Shown one piece after another: positions 22,278-30,668 of a DNA stretch of 64,000 nt. The notes under the pieces were generated by a model. The model was not told the DNA's origin and did no database searches. It saw only the letters and a program-made list of their open reading frames with translations. The DNA lies in NCBI RefSeq assembly GCF_030814815.1, contig NZ_JAUSVR010000001.1:310001-374000 (forward strand), in the 5' to 3' direction. Numbering within the stretch: the stretch's first letter is position 1; every line of letters starts with the position of its first letter. The stretch is from Ancylobacter amanitiformis (GTDB lineage: Bacteria > Pseudomonadota > Alphaproteobacteria > Rhizobiales > Xanthobacteraceae). Position numbers and translations under genes: made by a program.

Positions 22278-23147
22278 TCAGCGCGCCCCTTCCCGTCCGT
22301 TCCCGCCCGCCGGTCCAATACCCGCGGCCGGTCCAAATCCCGCAGCCCGTGCCCGCTTTCCGTGGAAATAGGCGGAAACCCAGGCATGCTTCGATTCAAG
22401 CATGGTTTCTATCGGCCCAACGGCAACGACCTGCCCGTCCGCGAGGGCGGCGATGCGGTCGCAAACCGTGTGAAGGCTGTCGAGATCGTGCGTTACCATG
22501 AATACGGTCAGGCCCAAAGTCTGCTGAAGCGTGGCGATAAGCTCGTCAAACTCGCCCGCGCCGATCGGGTCCAGACCCGAGGTCGGCTCGTCGAGGAACA
22601 GGATCTCCGGATCGAGCGCCAGGGCCCGCGCCAGCGCGACGCGCTTGATCATGCCGCCGGAAAGCTCCGAGGGCATCTTCTCGATGACATCCGGCTGCAG
22701 GCCGACCATCTCGATCTTGGCGACGGTGATTTCGTCCATCAGCCCCTGCGAGATATCGAGATATTCCCGCATCGGGAACTGGATGTTCTGCCGCACGCTG
22801 AGCGAGGAGAACAGCGCGCCCTGCTGGAACAAGACGCCCCAGCGCTGCTCAAGTTCCCGCCGCTGCGAGAAGGACAGTTCGTCGAGATTCTGCCCGAACA
22901 CTTCCACCGTGCCCGAGCGCTTGGGCACCAGGCCGAGAATGGTGCGCGTGAGCACCGACTTGCCGCCGCCCGAGGCGCCGACAAAGCCCATGATCTCGCC
23001 CGGCATCACGTCCAGCGACAGGCCCTTGAGCACGGTGCGCTCGCCGAACGCGACCACGATGTCGCGCACGCTGATGATCGGCGCCACCGCCGCCGGGACC
23101 CGATAGCCGCCAGGCGCCGCGTTTTGAACGGGTTGGGGTTGCGTCAC
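22278..23147 (-). CDS. MlaF-type ABC transporter ATPase
   Basis: A 289-residue cytoplasmic ATPase driving the MCE lipid transporter. Walker A is GASGGGKS, the ABC signature is LSGGM, Walker B is ILFLDEP, and the switch histidine is in VTHD. It sits between permease and MCE genes with gaps of about 10 bp on each side. The GTG at 23147 is used because no ATG is nearer; the first 20 residues are a variable extension. Confidence 0.94.
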   Translation of the reverse strand: MTQPQPVQNAAPGGYRVPAAVAPIISVRDIVVAFGERTVLKGLSLDVMPGEIMGFVGASGGGKSVLTRTILGLVPKRSGTVEVFGQNLDELSFSQRRELEQRWGVLFQQGALFSSLSVRQNIQFPMREYLDISQGLMDEITVAKIEMVGLQPDVIEKMPSELSGGMIKRVALARALALDPEILFLDEPTSGLDPIGAGEFDELIATLQQTLGLTVFMVTHDLDSLHTVCDRIAALADGQVVAVGPIETMLESKHAWVSAYFHGKRARAAGFGPAAGIGPAGGNGREGAR

Positions 23148-23157
23148 CGGCTCCGCC

Positions 23158-24351
23158 TCACATGTCGATCGCGGCGAAGAACATGGCGAACAGGCCGTCC
23201 ACCACGATGACGAGGAAGATCGCCTTCACCACCGCCGCCGTGGTGTGGGCCCCCAGCGATTCGGCGCTGCCGCCGACCCGCATGCCCTCCATGCAGGCGA
23301 TGAGCCCGATGATCGCCGCCATGAACGGCGCCTTGATCATGCCGACCTCGAAGGTCGACAGCGAGATCGCTTCCTGCAGCCGGCTGATGAAGATCTCCGG
23401 CGAGATGCCGCCATAGACCCACGCCACCAGCCCGCCGCCGAACAGGGCGCACATGTTGCCGATGAAGGTGAGCAGCGGCACCGCGATGACCAGCGCGACG
23501 AGGCGCGGCAGCACCAGAACCTCGTTGGGATCGAACCCCATCACGCGCAGCGCGTCCACTTCCTCGCGCATGCGCATGGAGCCGAGTTCGGCGGTGAAGG
23601 CGCTGCCCGACCGGCCGGCCACCATGATCGAGACGATCAGCACGCCCAGTTCGCGCAGCGTGAGAATGCCGACCATGTCCACCACATAGGTCGTGGCGCC
23701 GAACTTGCGGAAATGGAAAATGCCCTGCTGGGCGATGATGCAGCCGATGAGGAAAGTGATCAGCGCGATGATCGGCACCGCCCGCAGGCAGGTGCGCTCC
23801 AGGTGATAGACCATGGAGGTCCACCGGAACGTGTGCGGGCGCAGGGTCACGCGCGCCAGCGAACTCGCCACCGCGCCGATGAAGGAGAGAAAGAACAGCG
23901 CGTCCTGTCCGGTATCCGCCACCGTGCGGCCGACCACGATGAGCCCGCCCGTCACCGCGTTGTCGTGCTGCCGCACCGGCGGCACCTGATGGCAACCGCG
24001 CGCCACCTCGTCGAGCAGGGGTTGGAAGCGGCGATCGAGCCCGACCATCTGGTAGCGCACGCCAGCCGCCTCCAGCCCGCGCTGCAGCCGGTCGATCACC
24101 ACCGCGCCCACCGTATCGATGCGGCGCACCCCGGAAAAATCCAGCCGCGCGGTCTCGACGGGGCCGTTGCCCAGTTCGGCAAGGCCCGCCTCGACGGCGC
24201 CTTCCAGCGCGCGGGCCTGCACCGCCGCCCACCGGCCATTGCCGACAAACACCAGTTCCCGCCCGTTGCGTGCCGTCGCCAGAAGCGGCGCCTCAGCAAC
24301 TCCCAAGACCGGCTCTCCCTCTCCCGTCCGCCTGCGGACCCGCCGGCCCAT
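23158..24351 (-). CDS. MlaE-type permease with fused N-terminal STAS domain
   Basis: A 397-residue inner-membrane protein. Residues 1 to about 125 resemble a STAS domain (LDFSGVRRIDTVGAVVIDRL), like the separate MlaB regulator of E. coli; residues 140-397 are the MlaE permease with five or six membrane helices, including GILTLRELGVLIVSIMVAGRSG and EVDALRVMGFDP. The domain fusion replaces a separate mlaB gene. The first gene of the leftward lipid-transport operon; the ATG at 24351 lacks a clear ribosome-binding site, and a TTG at 24306 behind gagagggagag is an alternative. Confidence 0.92.
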   Translation of the reverse strand: MGRRVRRRTGEGEPVLGVAEAPLLATARNGRELVFVGNGRWAAVQARALEGAVEAGLAELGNGPVETARLDFSGVRRIDTVGAVVIDRLQRGLEAAGVRYQMVGLDRRFQPLLDEVARGCHQVPPVRQHDNAVTGGLIVVGRTVADTGQDALFFLSFIGAVASSLARVTLRPHTFRWTSMVYHLERTCLRAVPIIALITFLIGCIIAQQGIFHFRKFGATTYVVDMVGILTLRELGVLIVSIMVAGRSGSAFTAELGSMRMREEVDALRVMGFDPNEVLVLPRLVALVIAVPLLTFIGNMCALFGGGLVAWVYGGISPEIFISRLQEAISLSTFEVGMIKAPFMAAIIGLIACMEGMRVGGSAESLGAHTTAAVVKAIFLVIVVDGLFAMFFAAIDM

Positions 24352-24581
24352 TGGATTTTGGCAGGCGGAAACATTTCATCGTTTTATTTCATACCCCTAC
24401 GCCTCAAGCTCTGTCGAGCGGGCAGCCCTCTATAACGGTATCATGTTACACTTATGCGATGCTCCGTCGCGCACTGTGCTTTCCTTGTGACGCGAGCGGC
24501 CTCGCCCTCACCCCGTCAGTGGCCGTAAACTCGCCCGCCGATTCGCATGACCCGCCCACCAGGATGGACCCGGCCTTCCGC
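24352..24581. promoter_or_regulatory. Divergent promoter region between the Mla-type operon and the dipeptide epimerase gene
   Basis: About 230 bp, AT-rich for this genome around 24370-24450, must contain both divergent promoters. No operator was identified. Confidence 0.4.
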
Positions 24582-25571
24582 ATGCCAGAGCTGACCGTCA
24601 GCATCGAACGCTTCCCCATCCGCGGCGCCTTCACCATCGCCCGCGGCTCCAAGACCGAGGCCGTGGTGGTGACCGCCACGATCCGCGACGGCGCGGCGAT
24701 CGGACGCGGGGAATGCGTGCCCTATGCCCGCTACGGCGAGAGCGTGGACGGCGTCGCCGCGGCGATCGCCCAGCAGGCGGATGCGGTGGCGGGCGGTCTC
24801 GACCGCGCCGCGCTGCAGGCGCGGATGCCGGCCGGCGCGGCGCGCAACGCGCTCGACTGCGCCTTGTGGGACCTTGAGGCCAAGCGCAGCGGGCGGCGCG
24901 CCTTCGCGCTGGCCGGGCTGGCCGCGCCCGAGCCGGTCGTCACCGCCTACACGCTCAGCCTCGGCACGCCCAAGGCGATGGCGCAGGCGGCGGCCGAGGC
25001 CACCGGGCAAGCGGGCCACCAATTGCTCAAGCTCAAGCTCGGCGCGGAGGGCGACATGGAGCGGCTGCGGGCGATCCGCGCGGCCGCTCCGCATGTGCGC
25101 CTCATCGTCGACGCCAACGAGGGATGGACCCCCGATAATCTCGCCGCCCATCTCGATGCCTGCGCGCAGGCCGGCGTCGAACTGGTCGAGCAGCCGCTGC
25201 CGACCAGCGCGGATGCGCGGCTGGGCGAGATGACGCGGCCGATTGCCGTGTGCGCCGACGAGAGCGCGCATGGGCGCGACACGCTGCACCGGCTGGTGGG
25301 GCGCTACGATGCCATCAACATCAAGCTCGACAAGACCGGCGGGCTCACCGAGGCGCTGGCGCTCGCCGCGCAGGCACGCGCCGCCGGGCTCGACATCATG
25401 GTCGGCTGCATGGTCGGCACCTCGCTCGCCATGGCGCCCGCCCTGCTGCTGGCCGCACAGGCGCGTTTCGTCGATCTCGACGGGCCGCTGCTGCTGGCGC
25501 GCGACCGCGAGCCGGGGCTGGTCTATGCCGGCAGCCGCGTCCATCCGGCCGGGCCGGAACTCTGGGGCTGA
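24582..25571 (+). CDS. L-Ala-D/L-Glu (dipeptide) epimerase, enolase superfamily
   Basis: A 329-residue enzyme that, by family, epimerises the dipeptide L-Ala-D-Glu released from peptidoglycan into L-Ala-L-Glu for reuse. The catalytic lysine pair lies in KLKLG (residues 150/152), the metal ligands are Asp177 (VDANEGW), Glu203 (VEQPLP) and Asp226 (ADES), and the second base lysine lies in NIKLDKTGG (248/251). Start 24582 aligns with family members; an ATG six codons upstream at 24564 is possible. It is convergent with the MFS gene, which abuts its stop. Confidence 0.87.
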   Translation: MPELTVSIERFPIRGAFTIARGSKTEAVVVTATIRDGAAIGRGECVPYARYGESVDGVAAAIAQQADAVAGGLDRAALQARMPAGAARNALDCALWDLEAKRSGRRAFALAGLAAPEPVVTAYTLSLGTPKAMAQAAAEATGQAGHQLLKLKLGAEGDMERLRAIRAAAPHVRLIVDANEGWTPDNLAAHLDACAQAGVELVEQPLPTSADARLGEMTRPIAVCADESAHGRDTLHRLVGRYDAINIKLDKTGGLTEALALAAQARAAGLDIMVGCMVGTSLAMAPALLLAAQARFVDLDGPLLLARDREPGLVYAGSRVHPAGPELWG

Positions 25572-26696
25572 TCAGCGCCGCGCCGCGAGGAGCGCGATCA
25601 TCCCGCCGGCGCCGGCAAGCGCGGCGGAAAACAGGAAGGCGTGCGCGCCATAGGCCTGCCATAGCGGGCCCGATGCCAGCGTCGCCAGCGCCATGGCGAT
25701 GGTGGTCGCCCATGCCGCCAGCGCCTGCACCGCCGTGCCGCGCCCGGCCGGCGCATGGCGCGCCACCATTTCCACCGTGCCCAGATAGGTGCAGCCAAAG
25801 GTGGCGGCATGCAGCACCTGCAGCGCCGGCAGCAGCACGAGCGGCGCGTCGAAGCTCATCGCGACGAAGCGGATGACCCCGCCAAGCCCGCCAATGGCCA
25901 GAAGCAGCGCCGGACCGAGCGCGCGGGTGACGCGGGTGGCATAGCGAAACAGCACCACCTCGGCGATCACCCCGGTCGCCCACATCGTGCCGATCATCGC
26001 ATCCGACAGGCCCTGCGCCCGCCAGCTGAGCGAGGCGAAGGCATAGAGCGTCGCGTGCGAGGATTGCACCAGCGCCGCCGCAATGATGGCGACCGCGAGC
26101 ACGGCGGAAACCTTCGGCCACCCGCGCGCCGCCGACGCGCGGGGTGCGGGTTCCACCTCGTCCAGCGCCAGCGCGGCGAACGCGGCCATCAGGCTGCCCG
26201 CCACAATGAACCACACCACGGCATCCCCGGGCAGACCGCCGAGCAGGAAGCCGCCGGCAAAATTGCCGACGATGAAGGAAAGCGATCCCCACAGCCGCAC
26301 GCGGCCGTAATCCACCAGCCCTTCGGCGCGCCGCGCCACCGTATAGGCGTCCAGCACCGGCAGGCTGGGCTGCCAGAAGCTGGCCGCCACCGCGAGCGCC
26401 ACCAGCATGAGCGCGGCGCTCGGCGCCAGCGCGACGGCGCAGAAGGCCAGGGCCGTCATCAGCGCGTAGACGATGAGCGTCGCGCGCGGCCGCCCGCTGC
26501 GATCGGCCGCCAGCCCGCCCAGCGGCATGGTGAACAGGCGCACGCCGAACGGCACCGCCAGCGCATAGGCGATCATCGCCGCGTCGAAACCGCGCCCCTC
26601 CAGCCAGACCGGAAAGAACGGCAGATAGATGCCGATGCCGAAAAACAGCCCGGCATAGGCGAGCGAGATGGCATGACGGGGGGCGAGCACGGGCAC
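25572..26696 (-). CDS. MFS transporter related to the 3-phenylpropionate/sugar-H+ symporter group
   Basis: An inner-membrane transporter with about twelve helices. The first helix pair reads LAYAGLFFGIGIYLPFFPVWLE, and the loop between helices 2 and 3 has GGLAADRSGRPR, the MFS hallmark. Similarity is best to the HcaT-like MFS_1 group; the substrate is not known. The start is uncertain: the frame is open to an ATG at 26828, but the extra 44 residues look non-coding and no ribosome-binding site is seen. GTG codons at 26696 and 26690 give a normal N-terminus. Confidence 0.85.
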   Translation of the reverse strand: MPVLAPRHAISLAYAGLFFGIGIYLPFFPVWLEGRGFDAAMIAYALAVPFGVRLFTMPLGGLAADRSGRPRATLIVYALMTALAFCAVALAPSAALMLVALAVAASFWQPSLPVLDAYTVARRAEGLVDYGRVRLWGSLSFIVGNFAGGFLLGGLPGDAVVWFIVAGSLMAAFAALALDEVEPAPRASAARGWPKVSAVLAVAIIAAALVQSSHATLYAFASLSWRAQGLSDAMIGTMWATGVIAEVVLFRYATRVTRALGPALLLAIGGLGGVIRFVAMSFDAPLVLLPALQVLHAATFGCTYLGTVEMVARHAPAGRGTAVQALAAWATTIAMALATLASGPLWQAYGAHAFLFSAALAGAGGMIALLAARR

Positions 26697-26885
26697 GGCG
26701 GCGACGCTGCGGGGCTGGAGATCGGTGCGCCGCCTCGATAGCAGCCCCGGATGCCCGCGGCGAGCCGCCAGAGCCCCCTGTCGATCCGGTGGAATGCCGG
26801 ATCGATGAGACAAGGGCTCTCGGTTCAAGTGACTGGAGCGTTTCGGATCGCGAAATCGAACAATTTTCGCGGAAAACGCCCCCGC

Positions 26886-27692
26886 TCACCACCAGGCGTG
26901 GAAATGATGAACCGGCCCGTGGCCGTGGCCGATGGCGAGCCCGTCCGCCGCCTCGATCGCCAGCGTGAGATAGGCCTTGGCGCCGCTCACCGCCGCGCGC
27001 AGGCTCTGCCCCCGCGCGAGGCCGGCCGTGATGGCGGAGGACAGCGTGCAGCCGGTGCCGTGCGTGTTGCGCGTGGCCACACGCGGCGCCGAGAGCTCAA
27101 GGAAGCCCTCGTCGTCGAGCAGCACGTCGACGCTGTCCGGCCCCTCCCCGTGCCCGCCCTTGATGAGCACCGCGCGCGGCCCGAAGTCGCGCAGCGCGCG
27201 CGCCTGCTCACGCATCGCCTCAAGGCTGGTTGCCGGCGCATCATCCAGCAGCGCGGCGGCCTCCGGCAGGTTCGGGGTGATCAGCAGCGCCCGGCGCAGC
27301 AGGCGCGCGCGCAACTGCTCGATCGCCTCCGGTACCAGCAGCCGATCGCCCGATGCCGCCACCATGACCGGGTCCAGCACCACGGTGGAAAGCCAATGCC
27401 GATCGAGCCCCTCCGCCACCGCCTCGATGACCTCGGGGCGCGACAGCATGCCGATTTTCACGGCGTTCACCGCGAGATCGGCGAACACCGCGTCCATCTG
27501 CGCGGCGATGAAGGCGGGCGGTACGTCATGGATGCCGGTGACGCCGCGCGTATTCTGCGCGGTCAAGGCGGTGATGACCGAGGCGCCGTAGACACCCAGC
27601 GCGGAAAAGGTCTTGAGATCCGCCTGTATGCCGGCGCCGCCGCCGGAATCCGAGCCCGCGATGGTCACTGCAATCGCCGTGGATGCCGCCAT
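26886..27692 (-). CDS. thiD: Hydroxymethylpyrimidine/phosphomethylpyrimidine kinase
   Basis: A 268-residue ribokinase-fold enzyme that phosphorylates HMP and HMP-phosphate to HMP-diphosphate for thiamine synthesis. GSDSGGGAGIQADLKTF at the N-terminus binds the substrate, and GTGCTLSSAI carries the anion hole and catalytic base. A TPP riboswitch lies upstream (27764-27839), so transcription or translation should be repressed when thiamine diphosphate is plentiful. No other thiamine gene is adjacent, which suggests a salvage-type or dispersed pathway. Confidence 0.96.
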   Translation of the reverse strand: MAASTAIAVTIAGSDSGGGAGIQADLKTFSALGVYGASVITALTAQNTRGVTGIHDVPPAFIAAQMDAVFADLAVNAVKIGMLSRPEVIEAVAEGLDRHWLSTVVLDPVMVAASGDRLLVPEAIEQLRARLLRRALLITPNLPEAAALLDDAPATSLEAMREQARALRDFGPRAVLIKGGHGEGPDSVDVLLDDEGFLELSAPRVATRNTHGTGCTLSSAITAGLARGQSLRAAVSGAKAYLTLAIEAADGLAIGHGHGPVHHFHAWW

Positions 27693-27763
27693 TCTCTACG
27701 CCTCCCTGGCCGGCGAGAGCGGGCGCGTTCTCCGCCGGACATGGCTGGCCCGGCGCGCGCGAC

Positions 27764-27839
27764 CCGTTTCCTCCGCCGGCATGACCCGGATCAGGTTCGT
27801 GGGTTGGCTCCTCGCCTCTCAGCCTTCTCGGCACCCCAA
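27764..27839 (-). promoter_or_regulatory. TPP riboswitch (THI element) controlling thiD
   Basis: The minus strand reads GGGGTGCCGAGAAGGCTGAGAG, then ACCTGATCCGGGTCATGCCGG and CGGAGGAAACG. These are the conserved P1/P2 arm with GCTGAGA, the pyrophosphate-sensing half with ACCTGATC, and the closing GCCGG(C)GGAGGAAA segment of the TPP aptamer. The element ends about 70 nt before thiD. Confidence 0.93.
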
Positions 27840-27991
27840 CGCGATCGACGGAATTGGGAATAGGCGATGCGGCGCGCGCTTTCAAGCCGGCGCCTTCCAC
27901 CGTGCCCGCCCGCGGCCTTCTGCCGGGGGGTTGCGCGCCCGCGCCGGTTCTGGTCCTTTGGCGCTCCCATCCCGTGCCCGGAAGGCCAGAC

Positions 27992-28228
27992 ATGGTCCCC
28001 TTCTTCGTCCAGATCAAATGCCAGCTCGGCCGTTCCTATGAGGTGGCCAATGCACTCGCCGACGCCGAGATCGCCTCGGAAATCTACTCGACCGCCGGCG
28101 AGTTCGACCTTCTGGTGAAGTTCTACGTGCCCGAAAGCACCGATATCGGCCATTTCGTGAACGAGAAGGTGCAGCACATCGCCGGCATCCAGGACACCCG
28201 CACCATCATCACCTTCAAGGCTTTCTGA
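27992..28228 (+). CDS. Stand-alone Lrp/AsnC-type ligand-binding (RAM) domain protein
   Basis: A 78-residue protein consisting only of the RAM/ACT-like effector domain of Lrp/AsnC regulators (VQIKCQLGRSYEVANAL, then GEFDLLVKFYV and IQDTRTIITFKAF). The DNA-binding helix-turn-helix is absent. Such proteins form dimers or octamers that bind amino acids and may act as enzyme regulators. The ATG at 27992 has GAAGG seven bases upstream; earlier in-frame codons do not look coding. Confidence 0.87.
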   Translation: MVPFFVQIKCQLGRSYEVANALADAEIASEIYSTAGEFDLLVKFYVPESTDIGHFVNEKVQHIAGIQDTRTIITFKAF

Positions 28229-28264
28229 CCGTCGCGTTTTCCGGACGCCCGGCGGCCGACGGGC

Positions 28265-29188
28265 TCAGGCGGGCGGGCCCGGCGGCGTGATGGCGGCCTC
28301 CTCCAGCCGCCGCTCGATTCCCGAGCGGCGCTCGCGCCAGATGACGAACAGGCCGGCACCGATGACGATGGCGGCGCCGAGCAGCACGAGCAGCGGCGGC
28401 ACCTCGGAAAACAGCGCGAAGCCGAGCAGCAGCGACCACAGCATCGCCGAATAGGTGAAGGGCGCGACAACGGAAGCCGGCGCCCAGCGATAGCTCTCGG
28501 TCAGCAGAATCTGCGCGATGCCGCCCAGAATGCCGATGGCCAGCAGCATGATCGCCTCGCGCGGGCTCGGCACTACCCAGCCCCACGCCGCCGTGGCAAG
28601 GCCGGCGACCGCCGCCAGCGCCTGAAAATAGAACACGATGGCGGCCGTGGTCTCCGTGCCGGTAAGTCGGCGCACCTGGATCATCGCCCCGGCGGTGAAG
28701 CCGGCCGCCGCCAGCGCCATCATCGCCCCGAGCTTGTGCTCGACCGTGTCGAAATTGCCGGTGAGGTGCGGCCACAGCATCACCACCACGCCGCACAGGC
28801 CGATCATCACCGCCATCCAGCGATAGACCTGCACCCGCTCCCCCAGCACCAGCGCGGCCAGCACCACGGTGAGCAGCGGCGCGGTGAAGCCGATCGCCGT
28901 GGCGTCGGCCAGCGGAATGCGGGCAAGCGCCGAGAAGCTGAGAATCATCGACACGACGCCGATCGTGCCGCGCACGACATGCCCCACCGGATGGGCCGTG
29001 CGCACCGCCGCGCTGATCTCGCCGCGCCATGTCAGCATCGCCAGCAGCGGGAACAGGGCGAAGAACGAGCGCGCGAAGACGACCTCGCCGGTCGGAACAT
29101 GTTCCGAAACCATGCGCACCATGGCGGACATGATGGTGAAGAGGAACGTCGCGCCGATCTGCAGCGCGATGCCCTTGAGCGCGTTCAT
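28265..29188 (-). CDS. EamA-family (DMT superfamily) transporter
   Basis: A 307-residue inner-membrane protein with ten predicted helices in two EamA repeats, for example SMILSFSALARIPLADATAI in the first half and ESYRWAPASVVAPFTY in the second. It is related to RhaT/YdcZ-type metabolite exporters; the substrate is unknown. The start 29188 (MNALKG) has AAGG upstream, unlike an in-frame ATG at 29224. Confidence 0.9.
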   Translation of the reverse strand: MNALKGIALQIGATFLFTIMSAMVRMVSEHVPTGEVVFARSFFALFPLLAMLTWRGEISAAVRTAHPVGHVVRGTIGVVSMILSFSALARIPLADATAIGFTAPLLTVVLAALVLGERVQVYRWMAVMIGLCGVVVMLWPHLTGNFDTVEHKLGAMMALAAAGFTAGAMIQVRRLTGTETTAAIVFYFQALAAVAGLATAAWGWVVPSPREAIMLLAIGILGGIAQILLTESYRWAPASVVAPFTYSAMLWSLLLGFALFSEVPPLLVLLGAAIVIGAGLFVIWRERRSGIERRLEEAAITPPGPPA

Positions 29189-29272
29189 GGCGCGCCTTGG
29201 ATCATGAGTCCGTCCGGCCCGCAAGCCGGCCGGACGCTCAATCGCACGGTTCGTTCCGGCGTCCCCGCCGCC

Positions 29273-29992
29273 TCAGGGGAAGGGGTTGCCGCCCGCCAGG
29301 ACAATGCCGCCAAACACGGCCGCGGTCGCGACGACAAGGCAGCCCAGCGCCCGCGCCACCGAGCCCGGCGTCGCCGGCGCACGGTCGGCGAAGGTGCCGC
29401 GCGGTTTGCGGCCGGTGATCATTGCCGTGATGAGGTTGTCGCCGCCCAGAAACGAGTGCGCCAGATTGGCCGCGACATGTAGCCCCAGCAGCACCAGCAG
29501 GATCGGGTAGATCTGCTGGTGCCAGGCGGAGGCGCGCGCCATGGTCTCGTCGCTGACGACATTGGTCAGCGGCGCGTAGACCGCGATGTCGTCGGTGGTG
29601 AACAGCCCCGTCAGCGCCTGCGCGCCGACCACGCCGAGCAGGGCGATCACCATCCACCCGCCGGCGGGGTTGTGGCCGAGGAAATGCGGCGGCCGCCCCC
29701 GCAGCATCGCCACCCCATAGGACAGCACCGCCCCCGGCCCGCGCAGGAAGCGGGAGAACCGCGCCGTGCTGCCGCCAACCAGCCCCCACAGCACGCGGAA
29801 GACCAGCACGACGAGAATGGCAAGGCCGTTCCACTGGTGCCAGACCAGCCCGCCATCACCCCAGTAGCGGCTGGCAAAGGCCAGCCCTACCAGAGCCGCG
29901 AGCAGCCATTTGGCCACGCGGGTCGGCAGATCCCAGGCCAACACGGTGGCGGGCGGCGTCGTGACCGTGCTGCGCGAGAGCGGTGCGTCCAC
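29273..29992 (-). CDS. Cytochrome b561-family membrane protein
   Basis: A 239-residue integral membrane protein of the cytochrome b561/Ni-Fe-hydrogenase cytochrome b group, with four main helices. Histidines available for heme include those in VWHQWNG and in the last helix WHQQIYPILLVLLGLHVAAN. The first-helix motif WDLPTRVAKWLL has Lys28 where most relatives have the heme-ligand histidine (LFHW). It starts with GTG 5 bp after the cytochrome c gene stop, so the two form an operon that may pass electrons from quinol to the periplasmic cytochrome. Confidence 0.85.
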   Translation of the reverse strand: MDAPLSRSTVTTPPATVLAWDLPTRVAKWLLAALVGLAFASRYWGDGGLVWHQWNGLAILVVLVFRVLWGLVGGSTARFSRFLRGPGAVLSYGVAMLRGRPPHFLGHNPAGGWMVIALLGVVGAQALTGLFTTDDIAVYAPLTNVVSDETMARASAWHQQIYPILLVLLGLHVAANLAHSFLGGDNLITAMITGRKPRGTFADRAPATPGSVARALGCLVVATAAVFGGIVLAGGNPFP

Positions 29993-29997
29993 GAAAA

Positions 29998-30435
29998 TCA
30001 GCTCTTCTTGCGGAAACTGTCGTGGCAGGTGCCGCAGGTGCGAATCACGCCCGGAAACACCGCCTTGAAGCTGGCCTCGTCGGTAATGGCTGCCCGCGCG
30101 GCCGTGGCATCGGCGGCGAATTTGTCGAGCAGGCCGTCAAACTCCGCCTTCTTCTGCCAGATCGACGGCAGGGCCTCGGTCTCGCCCCCGCCCGAGCCTT
30201 CCGGGAACAGCGGCACGAGCGCCTTGGCGTTCTTGGCATAGATGTCGAGCGCGGATTGCACGGCCGCGAGGTCGAAGGGCGTGCCGCCGCGCAGCATGCC
30301 GCCGACGGGGCGGGTAACGCGGCCGAATTCCTTCATCAGCGCCTCGCGCTGGGTGATGATGTCGGATTGGGCCATGACGGCGGTTGCGGCAAGGGCGGAG
30401 GCAAAGGCGGCGAAGACGGCAAGGCGAAGGCGCAT
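29998..30435 (-). CDS. Class II cytochrome c (cytochrome c'/c556 type)
   Basis: A 145-residue periplasmic four-helix cytochrome. A Sec signal peptide ends at VMAQSD (about residue 22); the heme-binding motif C134-G-T-C137-H138 lies at the C-terminus as in class II, and Met34 in REALMKEF is a candidate sixth ligand as in cytochrome c556. The start at 30435 has GGGGAG eight bases upstream. It is the first gene of a pair with the b561 protein. Confidence 0.92.
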   Translation of the reverse strand: MRLRLAVFAAFASALAATAVMAQSDIITQREALMKEFGRVTRPVGGMLRGGTPFDLAAVQSALDIYAKNAKALVPLFPEGSGGGETEALPSIWQKKAEFDGLLDKFAADATAARAAITDEASFKAVFPGVIRTCGTCHDSFRKKS

Positions 30436-30668
30436 CAAAACTCCCCACGGCATCAGGGCGATGGCCGCCCCCGCGCCACCTTGCTGGTACCTTGGAGAGG
30501 GTACAATCGGCGATGCGGCGATCTCAAACGTTTGTGAAGCGGATATTACCTTACGGAATATCCGCTGCCCTGTAGCGTACCCATGGTGGTTTTCCCGATT
30601 TGCGATGCCGCCGGATGACTTAAGGTCATAAAAATCCAAACCGCCCATAAGGGGAGAGACGTCACGCC

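Noticed and set aside
20481-23210. 909-codon plus-strand open frame over the lipid-transport operon
   Set aside because: Antisense to four coherent genes with family motifs; no domain of its own.
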